Below are positions 36,607-46,844 of a DNA stretch of 64,000 nucleotides, in pieces (within the stretch, counting starts at the first letter, position 1; the number at the start of each line of letters is the position of its first letter). The DNA is from Bacillus kwashiorkori. Its GTDB lineage: Bacteria > Bacillota > Bacilli > Bacillales > Caldibacillaceae. A program made the translations under genes and the position numbers. The DNA lies in NCBI RefSeq assembly GCF_001375515.1, contig NZ_CTDX01000009.1:93317-157316 (forward strand). Direction: 5' to 3'. The notes beneath the pieces were generated by a model, which saw nothing but the letters and a program-made list of their open reading frames with translations, was not told the DNA's origin and did no database searches.

Positions 36607-36767
36607 AGGCTTACCACTTATTATGGTCCGAGATTCTTTTATACCCACACTAAATAGCGAAGAGCCAAAAATAAATTATATTCAGTCAAACGAAATAAAA
36701 TACAATTGTTGGGACACATTTTGTAATAATAGAAGCATGAGCAGACAACCAAGGATTTTTGGCAGTA

Positions 36768-36812
36768 ATAAAAAAGAAGAATTGGCAACCTACATGAGCA
36801 ACCAATTCTCCT
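36768..36812 (-). terminator. Intrinsic terminator of mgtE
   Basis: AGAATTGG and CCAATTCT (36778-36785 and 36802-36809) form an 8-bp stem with a 16-base loop. On the minus strand it is followed by CTTCTTTTTT. It lies about 20 bases past the mgtE stop. Confidence 0.65.
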
Positions 36813-36829
36813 TAAAAAATTTCATATAC

Positions 36830-38188
36830 TTACATTAATTTATCTAAAAATGCCGTAGCTATGGAGAAATACGTAATTAATGAAAAAATATCATTCAACG
36901 TTGTAATGAGCGGTCCGGATGCTACTGCTGGATCGACTTTGAAACGGTAAAGAATGAGTGGAATAATGGTCCCAGCAAGCGTTCCGATAATTAACGTTAA
37001 AATTAACGAGACCCCAACAACAAAGCCTAAATAAACATTGCCCTTCCAAATAAATGCGATGAGGAAAATTAAAATACCGCAAATAATTCCAATGATTAAA
37101 CCAACGATAAACTCCCGCATAACTAACTTTATAACTGCTTTTTTATCCGGATTACGACCTGCTAGCCCACGGACGACAACTGCTAACGATTGAGTACCTG
37201 TATTTCCAGTCATACCAGAAATAAGTGGCATAAAGAAAGCTAGCGCTACAACAAGATCTAGCGTATCTTCAAAATGACTTATAATACTGCCAGAAATAAT
37301 GCCAATTAATAACAGTAAAATTAACCATGGGAGTCTTCTTGAAGCAGCAACAATCGCTTTCGTATCAAAGTCAATTGCTTTACCAGAGGCAGATAATTTT
37401 TCGATATCTTCATTTGCCTCACTGATAATTACGTCGAACATATCGTCAAAGGTTACAATCCCTTGCAACACATTATTGTCATCGACAACTGGTAAAGCTA
37501 GAAAGTCGTACTTTTCCAAAATGCGAGCTGCAAATTCCTGGTCTGTCATTACATTGACTGAAATTACCCGCTCAAACATAATATCCTTTATCAAATCCTT
37601 TTCATCAGCGATTAATAAGTCGCGATAGGATACAACCCCCACTAGACGGCGATTTTCATCGATCACATATAAATAGTTTATCGTCTCGGCAAAATCTGCA
37701 AAAGTTTTTAGCTTATCAACTGCTTCACGTACGGTATAATAATTACGGATCCAGACGAAGCGGTTTGTCATTAACCGTCCCGCAGTTTCTTCTGGATAGT
37801 TCATAATATTTTTAACTGCAGTTGACTCTTCGTGCTCCATTTCCGCAAGAAGCGAGATGGACTTGTCCTCTGGTAAATCATGAAGTAACGATGCTAAGTC
37901 ATCGTTATCCATTAAATTTAGGACTTCTGCTTTTTTATCTGTCGTTAATTTATTTAAAACTTCAAATTGAAGGTCACTGTCTAATTCTTGAATGACATCA
38001 GCCAAAATATGATTATTTAGGAAAAATAAAAACCTTGTTTTAAATTTTTGTGGTAATTCTTTATAAATAGCGGCAATATCATAAGGTTGAAGCTCATCAA
38101 GGAACCTTTCCATCTCTGTTTTTTTATTTTCTTTTAAATATTTTAAGGCAATGAATAAAATTTGTTCGGAAGTTAAGTTTTTGGTCAT
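36830..38188 (-). CDS. mgtE: MgtE-type Mg2+ transporter
   Basis: 452 residues with the full MgtE layout: N-terminal superhelical domain (about 1-130), a CBS pair (about 135-255; LMTNRFVWI, GVVSYRDLLIAD, LPVVDDNNVLQGIVTFDDM) and five membrane helices with the signature PLISGMTGNTGTQSLAVVVRG. It imports Mg2+ through a channel gated by cytosolic Mg2+. The start ATG is preceded by AAGGGGGAGG. It neighbours a CNNM/CorC-type Mg2+ exporter, with the ISL3 element in between. No M-box riboswitch is apparent in the short upstream region. Confidence 0.95.
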   Translation of the reverse strand: MTKNLTSEQILFIALKYLKENKKTEMERFLDELQPYDIAAIYKELPQKFKTRFLFFLNNHILADVIQELDSDLQFEVLNKLTTDKKAEVLNLMDNDDLASLLHDLPEDKSISLLAEMEHEESTAVKNIMNYPEETAGRLMTNRFVWIRNYYTVREAVDKLKTFADFAETINYLYVIDENRRLVGVVSYRDLLIADEKDLIKDIMFERVISVNVMTDQEFAARILEKYDFLALPVVDDNNVLQGIVTFDDMFDVIISEANEDIEKLSASGKAIDFDTKAIVAASRRLPWLILLLLIGIISGSIISHFEDTLDLVVALAFFMPLISGMTGNTGTQSLAVVVRGLAGRNPDKKAVIKLVMREFIVGLIIGIICGILIFLIAFIWKGNVYLGFVVGVSLILTLIIGTLAGTIIPLILYRFKVDPAVASGPLITTLNDIFSLITYFSIATAFLDKLM

Positions 38189-38401
38189 TGGAGCCTCCCC
38201 CTTTTCTTGTAAAATAAAAATAGACTATATGGAAAAAATATCACAAACTATATTATGCAGGATTTTATGAAAAGGTACAGTAGTTATAAGATATTTTGTC
38301 AAAAATTTGCTAGAATAAAACTAAGTATTTTTTAGAATACATAATGATTTTTTATTATGAGGATTTTGATTAAATGCAGTGTCCTTATAGGAGTGAGTAT
38401 A

Positions 38402-39166
38402 TTGGTAAAAGATTTAGTCTATGTTCTTGTAAATGCCCACGAACATCATGTGATTAGCCATGGCATAAGCTTTGCAGACTTTATGCATGCTTTACCGAAT
38501 CAATTAGTGAATTTACTGTTATTAAAACACCAATTCCATGATAGCGAATTTCATACACGAACTCAATTTAGCTATGTTACCGAAGAACAAGTTGCTCAGC
38601 TAACTGAAGATGATGTTAGGAAATATGGTCAATTTTGCTGGATTGATTTTGAGGATTTATTTAATATTGACTCATTAGAACCGCGGGAAATTGCGGAATT
38701 ACTATATTTAGCACATATGAAAAAACATTTTGCCACTCCTTTCTATCAGAAACTAAATAATCGCTTCGTTTATTTATCGGAAGCAGATGGCTGGCATAAT
38801 AAAATTTATTACCGAAATCTAAATGATTTTTTCCACATATTAGGGAACGTTATTCCAAAGAAATTAGAACAAATGAAAATGGAAAAATCGTTCTTAAATT
38901 TGCGAAAGAAGAAAACTTATCCGCAAATAGAAGCTAGCACATTCCGCCCGATTCGCAGTATGTTGTCTTCCGGTGTCGTTTTCTCTTTTCAAAATATACG
39001 CCCACAACGGAACTTAGTCGAGATTCCTTTTTGGCCAATCGGGGATTTTTATAATATGGACGCTATGCTTGAAGTATATCACGAGAAAAAAATGAATGCA
39101 CCGGTTGGCTCGATCATCTTGGATAAGAAACAGCGAGAATGGTCGGTAACATTGGAAGGGAAGTAG
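38402..39166 (+). CDS. Conserved Bacillaceae protein of unknown function
   Basis: 254 residues from TTG 38402, which has TAGGAGTGA at good spacing; an ATG at 38357 has none. No signal peptide or membrane helix from this start. Charged and aromatic-rich, with HEHHVISHGISFADFMHALP near the N-terminus and RPQRNLVEIPFWPIGDFYNM near the C-terminus. I do not recognise a named domain. It stands alone between mgtE (divergent) and the ddl-murF operon. Confidence 0.7.
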   Translation: MVKDLVYVLVNAHEHHVISHGISFADFMHALPNQLVNLLLLKHQFHDSEFHTRTQFSYVTEEQVAQLTEDDVRKYGQFCWIDFEDLFNIDSLEPREIAELLYLAHMKKHFATPFYQKLNNRFVYLSEADGWHNKIYYRNLNDFFHILGNVIPKKLEQMKMEKSFLNLRKKKTYPQIEASTFRPIRSMLSSGVVFSFQNIRPQRNLVEIPFWPIGDFYNMDAMLEVYHEKKMNAPVGSIILDKKQREWSVTLEGK

Positions 39167-39363
39167 TGCAGCCGTAATTTTCCAACTTATGCTAACGCCA
39201 TTTCATTAGTCTAGTGGGGTTATTCTTATTGGGTAACCCCTTAAAGTCAAAATTGGAGAAAATGATGGAGGAAAAAAGGTTATTATAGTACCCTTGTTGA
39301 GGACATCGTTGGAAAAAGTCGCAAGAAAATAAAAACACGTAATAACATATATTTTTATTCCTA

Positions 39364-39433
39364 AGGCTACCCTTAATATACAGCTATTTTCATTCACCAT
39401 GGTGAAAATTCGCTTTCATGGGTGTCTATGTTA
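39364..39433 (+). repeat. Dispersed repeat B, copy B2
   Basis: 70 bases from GGCTACCC to GGTGTCTATGTTA, about 87% identical to copy B1 at 29445. It is in a 665-base gene-free stretch (39167-39831). Past it, at about 39475-39560, the GGCGGTGACTCCTCG ... CAGCAGGAACAGC stretch resembles a widespread Bacillus intergenic repeat, from memory. The remainder up to ddl shows only an AT-rich promoter region. Confidence 0.7.
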
Positions 39434-39831
39434 TTGTTTATTATTGATTTTTAAGCAGTTGTTAATTGTAGTTTAAGGCGGTGACTCCTCGAAAAAAGCA
39501 TTCGCTTTTTCCTTCGTGCGATGCGTCGCGGCCGTTGCGTTCCTTGTCCAGCAGGAACAGCTGACACTTACCAATATTTGCATTTAGTCACTAATATTTA
39601 TAAAAACAAATACCACCATAAACCATCTCCTTCTACCATCTCATTTGTCCAACTACCCTTAAATTCCGAATAACATATATGTAAAAGCATGATACATGCA
39701 GCAATTTAATAAAATAAAAGAATAGGAAAAAAATCTTCAGTAAATTAATCATTACTTAAAAATTAATGGTAAAATAACTAAATATAAATGATGTGCTTGG
39801 CGAATGCCAAATTTTTTCACGGAGGTCTCAT

Positions 39832-40908
39832 ATGAAAACAAAAATTTTCTTATTGTATGGCGGGAAATCAGCAGAACATCAAGTTTCCATGCGCACAGCT
39901 CTTTCGGTAATTCAAGCATTGGACTTTTCAAAATATGAAGTAAATCCTATCTATATTACAGAAGAAGGGCATTGGATTAAACGAGAAGCATTGTCAAGCC
40001 CTTGTCAACATGTGGAAGAATTAAAATTAGCGCCCAATACACCGACAGTTCAACGAATGGCTGTTACAACGGAATTGTTTGATCACCATAATGAGAACGA
40101 ACAGACGATTATTTTCCCATTACTACATGGTCCGAATGGAGAGGACGGTACAGTACAAGGTTTACTTGAAGTTCTAGATTTACCATATGTAGGGAATGGC
40201 GTATTAGCATCTGCCGCTGGTATGGATAAAGTGATTATGAAAAATTTATTTGCTGAAGCAGGCTTAAAACAAGTAAAATACGTGCATTTCACCCGTTATC
40301 AATGGGAAATTGCTGAAGTTGCGGCGTATGAAAAAGTCGAAACAGCTATCGGCTACCCTTGTTTTGTAAAACCGGCTAATTTAGGCTCTAGTGTCGGGAT
40401 TAGCAAATGTAAAAATCGTGATGAATTAATAACAGCGTTCCAAGAGGCTTTTCAATTTGACCGAAAAGTGATTGTGGAACAAGGGGTTGTAGCCCGTGAA
40501 ATTGAAATCGGTCTGTTAGGAAATGAAGACCCACAATGCTCTATCATTGGTGAAATCGTTCCTAAAAAAGAGTTTTACGATTATAAAGCAAAATACGAGG
40601 ATGGAGATACTGCCTTAATCATACCAGCAGAAGTGAGTGAAGAAACGTACGAAGAAATTAAACAGGCGGCAATTACTGCGTTCAAAGCTTTAGATTGTTC
40701 AGGTCTTGTTCGTGCGGACTTTTTTGTAACAAATGATGGGGAAGTGTTTATTAACGAAGTGAATACGATGCCAGGATTTACACCTGTCAGTATGTTCCCG
40801 TTATTATGGAAACATACAGGACTTGACTATTCCCAATTAATTGATCAACTAATACAACTTGGCTTAGAACGATACAATGATAAAAAGAAAATTAGATATA
40901 CTTTTTAG
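39832..40908 (+). CDS. ddl: D-alanine--D-alanine ligase
   Basis: 358 residues from ATG 39832, behind ACGGAGGT; the longer frame has no site. ATP-grasp enzyme: [15 protein letters not shown] glycine-rich loop at the start, [31 protein letters not shown], and the metal-binding end [20 protein letters not shown]. It joins two D-Ala for the peptidoglycan precursor. murF follows 90 bases later and uses its product, as in B. subtilis. Confidence 0.97.
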   Translation: MKTKIFLLYGGKSAEHQVSMRTALSVIQALDFSKYEVNPIYITEEGHWIKREALSSPCQHVEELKLAPNTPTVQRMAVTTELFDHHNENEQTIIFPLLHGPNGEDGTVQGLLEVLDLPYVGNGVLASAAGMDKVIMKNLFAEAGLKQVKYVHFTRYQWEIAEVAAYEKVETAIGYPCFVKPANLGSSVGISKCKNRDELITAFQEAFQFDRKVIVEQGVVAREIEIGLLGNEDPQCSIIGEIVPKKEFYDYKAKYEDGDTALIIPAEVSEETYEEIKQAAITAFKALDCSGLVRADFFVTNDGEVFINEVNTMPGFTPVSMFPLLWKHTGLDYSQLIDQLIQLGLERYNDKKKIRYTF

Positions 40909-40998
40909 CGATTCCACATTTAAACATTGCTTATCCATACTGGAAAATTGTTTAGATGAAATATTTTTATCCCGCATTAACTAGCAAGGAGGTTACTA

Positions 40999-42387
40999 AT
41001 GATTCAAAAAACGATAAAAGAATTAGCCGCTATGCTCGATGTAAAAAATGATGTGTCCGCATTCGCAGATGTGACGATTCACGGAGCATCTATAAACACG
41101 TTAACAATTACGAAAGAAAACTTATTTATTCCATTAAAAGGGGAAAAGCGGGACGGTCATGAATTTGTTGGAGATGCTTTTGAAAAAGGGGCAACTGCCG
41201 TTCTTTGGCAAGCAGATGTTCCTAACCCACCTACGGATTACCCTGTTCTCATCGTGGATGATACGTTAAAATCCTTGCAAGAGCTAGCGAGAAAATATCG
41301 AGAAGAACTAGAGGTAAAAGTAGTTGGCGTCACCGGAAGTAACGGAAAAACAACGACAAAGGATATTTTAGCGGAGTTACTATCTATCCAATATAAAACG
41401 CAGAAGACAATCGGTAATTTTAATAACCATATTGGGTTACCACTGACTATCCTTGGCTTAGATAAAGATACAGAAGTGGCTGTTTTAGAAATGGGGATGG
41501 ATGATTTTGGGCAAATAGATTTTCTTACTAATATGGCCAAACCAGACGCAGCGATCATTACAAATATTGGCGAAGCCCATCTCCAAGAGTTAGGTTCAAG
41601 AAAAGGAATAGCAAAGGCGAAAATGGAAATTTTAAACGGATTAAGGGAAGATGGATTATTCGTTTATCCTGGTGAAGAACCTCTAATTTCTGAACAATTA
41701 TCTACAAGGAAACATGATTGGAAAACATTAACCTTTGGCAAAGATCCGACGAATGATTTTTATATTAAACAATTTACGATGAAAGAAAATGGTTCGGAAT
41801 TTCATATTAATCAATCAATGGAAAGCTTCTTTTTGCCAGTTTTAGGAGAATATAATGTTCTTAATGCCCTTGCTTGTATTTGTGTCGCCCAAGAATGGGG
41901 AGTTAAATATGAGCAAATGAATGCAGCATTTCAAAAATTAAGACTTACCCAAATGCGGATGGAATTAATGAAAGGGTTGAATGGATCGACTATTCTTAAC
42001 GATGCATACAATGCGAGCCCAACTTCAATGAAAGCAGTTATTCAACTTGTGACGGATTTACAAGGATACGATAAGAAAATTCTTGTTTTAGGAGATATGT
42101 TAGAATTAGGGGAACAAGAAGCACACTTTCATCAACAAGTCGGTAAATCAATTGACAAGAATGAAATTGATTTACTTTATACGTATGGAAAATTAGCGGC
42201 ACATATTGCTGAAGGTGCTAAACAAAATAAGCTTTCTCCTAATAAAATCCATACCTTTACAAATAAACAGGGTTTAATCGAACATTTAAAGAATCAATTA
42301 GAAGATGGAACAATAGTTTTAGTGAAGGCATCCAGGGGAATGAGACTGGAAGAAGTAGTTTTATCGATTATCAATCATCGTGTTTAA
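40999..42387 (+). CDS. murF: UDP-MurNAc-tripeptide--D-Ala-D-Ala ligase
   Basis: 462 residues. Mur ligase layout: N-terminal UDP-binding domain, ATP P-loop GVTGSNGKTTTKDI (about 112-125), NFNNHIGLPLT, and LNDAYNASPTSM in the C-terminal half, which is MurF-specific. It adds D-Ala-D-Ala to the UDP-MurNAc-tripeptide in the cytoplasm. AGGAGGTT precedes the ATG. Operon with ddl. Confidence 0.97.
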   Translation: MIQKTIKELAAMLDVKNDVSAFADVTIHGASINTLTITKENLFIPLKGEKRDGHEFVGDAFEKGATAVLWQADVPNPPTDYPVLIVDDTLKSLQELARKYREELEVKVVGVTGSNGKTTTKDILAELLSIQYKTQKTIGNFNNHIGLPLTILGLDKDTEVAVLEMGMDDFGQIDFLTNMAKPDAAIITNIGEAHLQELGSRKGIAKAKMEILNGLREDGLFVYPGEEPLISEQLSTRKHDWKTLTFGKDPTNDFYIKQFTMKENGSEFHINQSMESFFLPVLGEYNVLNALACICVAQEWGVKYEQMNAAFQKLRLTQMRMELMKGLNGSTILNDAYNASPTSMKAVIQLVTDLQGYDKKILVLGDMLELGEQEAHFHQQVGKSIDKNEIDLLYTYGKLAAHIAEGAKQNKLSPNKIHTFTNKQGLIEHLKNQLEDGTIVLVKASRGMRLEEVVLSIINHRV

Positions 42388-42548
42388 CCTTAAAATAAAA
42401 TGCCGACTGTAAAACAGAACGTATGGCAGCCACAAATTGACAGCTCATTTTAAATACCATCCAATATATAGTAACGATTAATATCGACTATTTTTTCTAG
42501 TCTTGGTTACATTATCAATAGTTGATATTATAAAGAAGGATGGGTAAA

Positions 42549-43319
42549 ATGAACGGTTGTTTATGTATTCACGGCTTCACCGGTTCACCAAAAGAATTAG
42601 AACCACTTGTTCAATTTCTAAAAAAACATACGAATTGGTTCATAAAAACACCAACATTACCGGGGCACGGAGAACATTTACGGCTGAAAGGAATCCACTA
42701 TCAGCAATGGATTGAGCATACTGAAATGGAGCTACAACAATTATTAGAGCAATGTGATAAAGTTTATATTTGCGGTTTTTCTATGGGCGGCCTAATAGCA
42801 AGCTATTTATCGGTACGTTATCCTGTTCAACGACTTGTACTATTAAGTCCGGCCGCCTATTATTTAAATACGGAATATTTAAAAGGGCAAATCCTTCGAT
42901 ATTTTACTTTCCGTGAGAGTACTCGCGGCATTCGAACTGAAATATATACAAACTTTAAAAGAAAAGTAGCAATGACGCCGCTATCGGCCGTACTTCAGTT
43001 TCGAAAGTTAGTACAAACAATTAGACCATTATTAAGACAACTTTCTACCCCAACATTTATCGTTCAAGGGAAACAAGACCCGGTCGTTCCAGAAAAAAGT
43101 GCCCACTTTTTATTTAAAAGCATCCAGTCTATAGAAAAAAGATTGCTTTTTATTGAAGAGGCCGATCACCAAATTTGTTATGGCGATTATACATCCCAAC
43201 TATTTCATGAAATTTTATCTTTTTTAGATTTAGAAAGTGTAGAAAATCCAATCGTTCATAAGCACGAGAAGTTACGCCACTCAACAAACTTTGAAAAAAT
43301 TGCTTTTAACGATATTTAG
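42549..43319 (+). CDS. Carboxylesterase, Est30-like alpha/beta hydrolase
   Basis: 256 residues from ATG 42549; the ATG at 42540 abuts the AAGAAGG site. HGFTGSPKEL forms the oxyanion region, CGFSMGGLIA the nucleophile elbow with Ser at about 94, QGKQDPVVP the acid and EADHQICY the histidine. It resembles the Geobacillus Est30 carboxylesterase, whose gene is also found next to the cshA helicase. A terminator follows at 43370. Confidence 0.85.
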   Translation: MNGCLCIHGFTGSPKELEPLVQFLKKHTNWFIKTPTLPGHGEHLRLKGIHYQQWIEHTEMELQQLLEQCDKVYICGFSMGGLIASYLSVRYPVQRLVLLSPAAYYLNTEYLKGQILRYFTFRESTRGIRTEIYTNFKRKVAMTPLSAVLQFRKLVQTIRPLLRQLSTPTFIVQGKQDPVVPEKSAHFLFKSIQSIEKRLLFIEEADHQICYGDYTSQLFHEILSFLDLESVENPIVHKHEKLRHSTNFEKIAFNDI

Positions 43320-43369
43320 TGGTAATATTAATTGAACAAAATGGAAATTTATATACTGAGTACAGTTTT

Positions 43370-43398
43370 ATACTCTCAAGTGCTGAGAGTATTTTTTC
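43370..43398 (+). terminator. Intrinsic terminator after the esterase
   Basis: ATACTCTCA (43370-43378) and TGAGAGTAT (43384-43392) form a perfect 9-bp stem with a 5-base loop and six T. It ends the ddl-murF-esterase stretch. The following 200 bases before cshA hold its promoter and a long 5' leader, without clear structure. Confidence 0.88.
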
Positions 43399-43604
43399 TG
43401 TTAGGAATACATTGGTTCTGTTAAAAAACTTGTTGAAATTTGCAGCCTTCAATTGGCTAAGTATAGCTTTTCGCTAAAAAAATTCTTGAAGCTTGACTAT
43501 CTGCTTGATTGCATAATTATATATTTTTTATTTCGGCAATACTACTTAACAGGGCCAAAAATAAAATAAATTTTTGTTTAAAACACAAAGGAGTATGAAA
43601 CATA

Positions 43605-45035
43605 TTGGCAAAATTTGAAGATTTACATTTAAGTACAACTACATTAAGGTCACTGAAAAAAATTGGTTTTGAAGAGACAACACCAATTCAAGAACAAACA
43701 ATTCCGTTAAGTATGGAAGGCCACGATATTATCGGTCAAGCACAAACAGGTACTGGAAAAACAGCCGCTTTTGGAATTCCGCTAGTGGAAAAAGTTGATA
43801 TGAAAAGCAAAAATATACAATGTTTAGTAATAGCGCCAACGAGGGAATTGGCTATTCAAGTTTCCGAAGAATTGTATAAAATTGGGTATGATAAACGAGT
43901 CCATGTCCTATCTGTTTATGGTGGTCAAGATATTTCTAGACAAATTCGTGCACTTAAGAAACAACCAGCAATTATTGTTGGTACCCCTGGCCGACTGCTC
44001 GATCATATTAACCGAGGTACGATAAAGTTGTCTCATATTCATTCTGTTGTTCTTGATGAAGCAGATGAAATGTTAAATATGGGCTTTATTGATGATATTG
44101 AGGCGATTTTGGAAAAAATTCCGAGTGACAGACAAACCTTACTATTTTCAGCGACAATGCCGGATAAAATTCGCGCTATTGCTGTGAAGTTTATGAAGGA
44201 TCCGAAACTCGTGAAAACGAAAGCGAAAGAAATGACCGTTCCACAAATTGATCAATTTTTTGTTAAAGTGGAAGAACGTGAAAAATTCGATGCCTTAACA
44301 CGCTTGCTTGATTATCAATCACCAGACTTGGCAATTGTGTTTGGCCGTACGAAACGTCGGGTGGATGAGGTTGCTGAAGCATTATCGATTCGTGGTTATA
44401 CTGCAGAAGGAATCCATGGTGATCTATCGCAAGCAAAACGTCTATCCGTATTACGTAAATTTAAAGAAGGCTCTATTGATGTATTAGTAGCTACAGATGT
44501 GGCTGCTCGTGGATTAGATATTTCTGGTGTAACTCATGTCTACAACTTTGACATTCCACAAGATCCAGAAAGTTATGTTCACCGGATTGGGCGAACTGGT
44601 CGTGCCGGAAAAACAGGGATGGCTATCACCTTTGTTGCGCCAAGAGAAATGGGCTATTTAAAATTTGTGGAAGAAACAACGAAAAAGCGGATGAAACGGA
44701 TGCAAATTCCAACGCTTGCTGAGGCAATTGAAGGCCAACAACGAATCGTAATGGACAAACTCAATAGTATTATTGATGCTAATGATTTATCGCTATATAA
44801 AAAGGCGGCAGAAGAATTATTGAATGAACATGAAGCTAAAGCAATAATAGCTGCGGCTTTAAAAATGTTAACAAAAGAACCAGACACTACACCAGTCAGA
44901 ATAACGAATGAAGCACCGCTACCAGTAAAACGGGAAAAATTCCGTTCCGAATCTCGTAATACGTCTCGCAATAACCGCGACTCCCGAAGACGTAATTATC
45001 AAAATCGCGGTCCGAAAAAATATAATAAGAAATAA
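43605..45035 (+). CDS. cshA: DEAD-box RNA helicase CshA
   Basis: 476 residues. Helicase motifs in order: Q motif ([14 protein letters not shown]), [40 protein letters not shown] and HRIGRTGR. The C-terminal tail is basic and Arg/Asn-rich (from [14 protein letters not shown]), binding RNA. CshA works in mRNA turnover and ribosome assembly. The start is TTG with AAAGGAG about 11 bases upstream; the ATG in between is out of frame. Same position as B. subtilis ydbR. Confidence 0.95.
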   Translation: MAKFEDLHLSTTTLRSLKKIGFEETTPIQEQTIPLSMEGHDIIGQAQTGTGKTAAFGIPLVEKVDMKSKNIQCLVIAPTRELAIQVSEELYKIGYDKRVHVLSVYGGQDISRQIRALKKQPAIIVGTPGRLLDHINRGTIKLSHIHSVVLDEADEMLNMGFIDDIEAILEKIPSDRQTLLFSATMPDKIRAIAVKFMKDPKLVKTKAKEMTVPQIDQFFVKVEEREKFDALTRLLDYQSPDLAIVFGRTKRRVDEVAEALSIRGYTAEGIHGDLSQAKRLSVLRKFKEGSIDVLVATDVAARGLDISGVTHVYNFDIPQDPESYVHRIGRTGRAGKTGMAITFVAPREMGYLKFVEETTKKRMKRMQIPTLAEAIEGQQRIVMDKLNSIIDANDLSLYKKAAEELLNEHEAKAIIAAALKMLTKEPDTTPVRITNEAPLPVKREKFRSESRNTSRNNRDSRRRNYQNRGPKKYNKK

Positions 45036-45044
45036 GGAAATAGT

Positions 45045-45088
45045 AAAAAATAGCGTCAGTACAACTTAGCTGAACGCTATTTTTTTTA
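45045..45088 (+). terminator. Intrinsic terminator of cshA
   Basis: AAAAAATAGCGT (45045-45056) and ACGCTATTTTTTTT (45074-45087) pair around a loop of about 17 bases. It lies right after the cshA stop codon. Confidence 0.85.
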
Positions 45089-45296
45089 TATAGAAAATAC
45101 ATGACTTTGCGATAATCAGTGAAGACCTAACACTGCTTTCGTTCTTTTGAACATCACAACTTCATAAAATAGGTAGGCACTTATAAAAAATTCACCATGA
45201 TAACTGTTAAAGCTACATATTTTTTATAGCTCTGAAAATTCCATTTGGAAGCGATAACTTTATTCCAGTAATCGATAAAAGCAAGGAGGTTAACCG

Positions 45297-46265
45297 ATGA
45301 CATTAATTAGATTAGGGTATGTTGCCATGAGTGTTCACTTGCCGAACAGTTCTCCATCACATACGATGACATTTGCCCACTACAATAAATTACAAGATGA
45401 AGAAGCGGCCCGAAGAAAACTGGTTAGAATAGCGATGAGTAATTTAGAAAGTTGTTTAAGACTGTTGCATTATAACTTAGAACACGATATCCATTTTTTT
45501 CGATTGAGTTCTCGATTAATCCCACTTGCAACTCATGAAGCGCTTTTAGGCTGGAATTACCTTACACCACTAGAAGAATCGTTTGCTAAAATAAGGGATT
45601 TTTTAAGAGAGAATCGTCACGTGCGAGTAGACTTTCACCCAGATCATTTTGTTATTCTCAACTCACCGAAAGCAGGTGTTTTGCAAGCATCGGTCGATAA
45701 TTTACAAGTCCATTTGGAAATGTTACAAGCTTTTGGATTGAATCCGTTGCATCGATGTGTGTTGCATGTTGGAGGCGGATATGGAAATAAAGAGAAGGCA
45801 CTAGAACAATTCGTGCATAATTTTGCTTTTATCCCAGAACCAATTCAGTCGATGCTCATGTTGGAAAATGATGATAAAGTTTTTACTGTTCAAGATACAT
45901 TGTATTTATGTGAAAAATTAGGTCTTCCAATCATTTTTGACCTTCACCACCATCAAGCAAATAATGATGGACAAAGTTGGGAAAGTAATTGGGAGCGGAT
46001 AGTTGCAACATGGAATACTTCGGCTCTTCCGTTAAAAATGCATATATCGAGTCCGAAATCACCAACAAATTTTCGAGCCCATGCGGATTATATCGAAGTA
46101 ACCCAATTGCATGAGTTTTTGCAAACGGTTAAAGGAACCGTTGATCAAATAGACATAATGATTGAAGCGAAACAAAAAGACGATGCTTTGTTTCGGCTCG
46201 CTCAAGATTTGCAAGGCTTACCAGGTTATGAAAAAGTTAATCAGGCGAGTTTTTTGGTAAGGTAA
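45297..46265 (+). CDS. uvsE: UV damage endonuclease
   Basis: 322 residues. UvdE/UvsE TIM-barrel features: IRLGYVAMSV at the start, LRLLHYNLEHDIHFFRLSS, RVDFHPDHFVILNS, VLHVGGGYGNK and PIIFDLHHH; conserved His, Glu and Asp residues bind metals. It nicks DNA 5' of UV photoproducts and abasic sites. AGCAAGGAGG precedes the ATG. B. subtilis has uvsE elsewhere, so its place between cshA and ydbS differs from that genome. Confidence 0.93.
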   Translation: MTLIRLGYVAMSVHLPNSSPSHTMTFAHYNKLQDEEAARRKLVRIAMSNLESCLRLLHYNLEHDIHFFRLSSRLIPLATHEALLGWNYLTPLEESFAKIRDFLRENRHVRVDFHPDHFVILNSPKAGVLQASVDNLQVHLEMLQAFGLNPLHRCVLHVGGGYGNKEKALEQFVHNFAFIPEPIQSMLMLENDDKVFTVQDTLYLCEKLGLPIIFDLHHHQANNDGQSWESNWERIVATWNTSALPLKMHISSPKSPTNFRAHADYIEVTQLHEFLQTVKGTVDQIDIMIEAKQKDDALFRLAQDLQGLPGYEKVNQASFLVR

Positions 46266-46361
46266 AACAAAAACTAGTCGGGAATGAAAACTTTTTATAT
46301 ACTAATACGTATATAGAATGTACCACTTACTAGAGAATACATACTGGAAGGGGAGAGGCAG

Positions 46362-46844
46362 TTGGCAATAGGGGAACCACGTAACCGCATTTCAGAGAAA
46401 GCGTTAAAAGTGTGGAAAATTTCAGGAGCAATTAGTTCAGCTATTTATTTATCCATATCAATAACAGCTATCATTCTAATTAATATTTTTGATTGGCCAA
46501 AATGGATTATTCCAATCATCGTAGTTTTATGGGTGTTGAAAAGTTATTACAGCATCTTTTTCAGCCCGAAATTACGGTGGAAACGTTGGCGTTATGAAGT
46601 TCGTGATCAAGAAATTGAATTACAGTATGGCTTATTCGTTGTCACAAAAACATTAATTCCGATGATTCGGGTACAACACGTAGACACTAGCCAAGGTCCG
46701 CTTTTAAAAAAATATAAACTAGCATCGATTTCTATTTCCACAGCAGCAACAGTCCATGAAATTCCTGCTCTTGAAGAAGAGGAAGCAGAGGAATTAAGAC
46801 ATTTTATTTCAAGATTAGCGAGGATTGCTGAAGATGATATCTGA
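46362..46844 (+). CDS. ydbS: Bacterial PH-domain membrane protein YdbS
   Basis: 160 residues, starting at TTG after GGGGAGAGG. Two membrane helices (about 20-60) and one bPH2 domain (about 70-150), with LRWKRWRYEVRDQEIELQYG and VRVQHVDTSQG-like motifs. It overlaps ydbT by 11 bases. In B. subtilis the ydbST pair is reported to protect against an antimicrobial peptide under sigma-W control. I saw no sigma-W promoter here. Confidence 0.88.
   Translation: MAIGEPRNRISEKALKVWKISGAISSAIYLSISITAIILINIFDWPKWIIPIIVVLWVLKSYYSIFFSPKLRWKRWRYEVRDQEIELQYGLFVVTKTLIPMIRVQHVDTSQGPLLKKYKLASISISTAATVHEIPALEEEEAEELRHFISRLARIAEDDI

Larger units (their letters stand above)
35167..36666 (+). mobile_element. Complete ISL3-family insertion sequence, 1500 bp
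   Basis: Terminal inverted repeats begin GCTTCCTCGCT at the left and, on the opposite strand, GGCTCTTCGCT at the right. They align without gaps over about 28 bases (about 21 identities). The direct repeat AAAAATAA occurs at 35159-35166 and 36667-36674, an 8-bp target duplication as expected for ISL3. A single transposase gene fills the interior. The element sits between two minus-strand ion-transport genes and disrupts no gene. The perfect duplication suggests recent insertion. Confidence 0.92.

Noticed and set aside
38189..38356. Mg2+ riboswitch (M-box) upstream of mgtE
   Set aside because: The 168 bases are AT-rich and lack the conserved M-box helices; too short for the usual leader.
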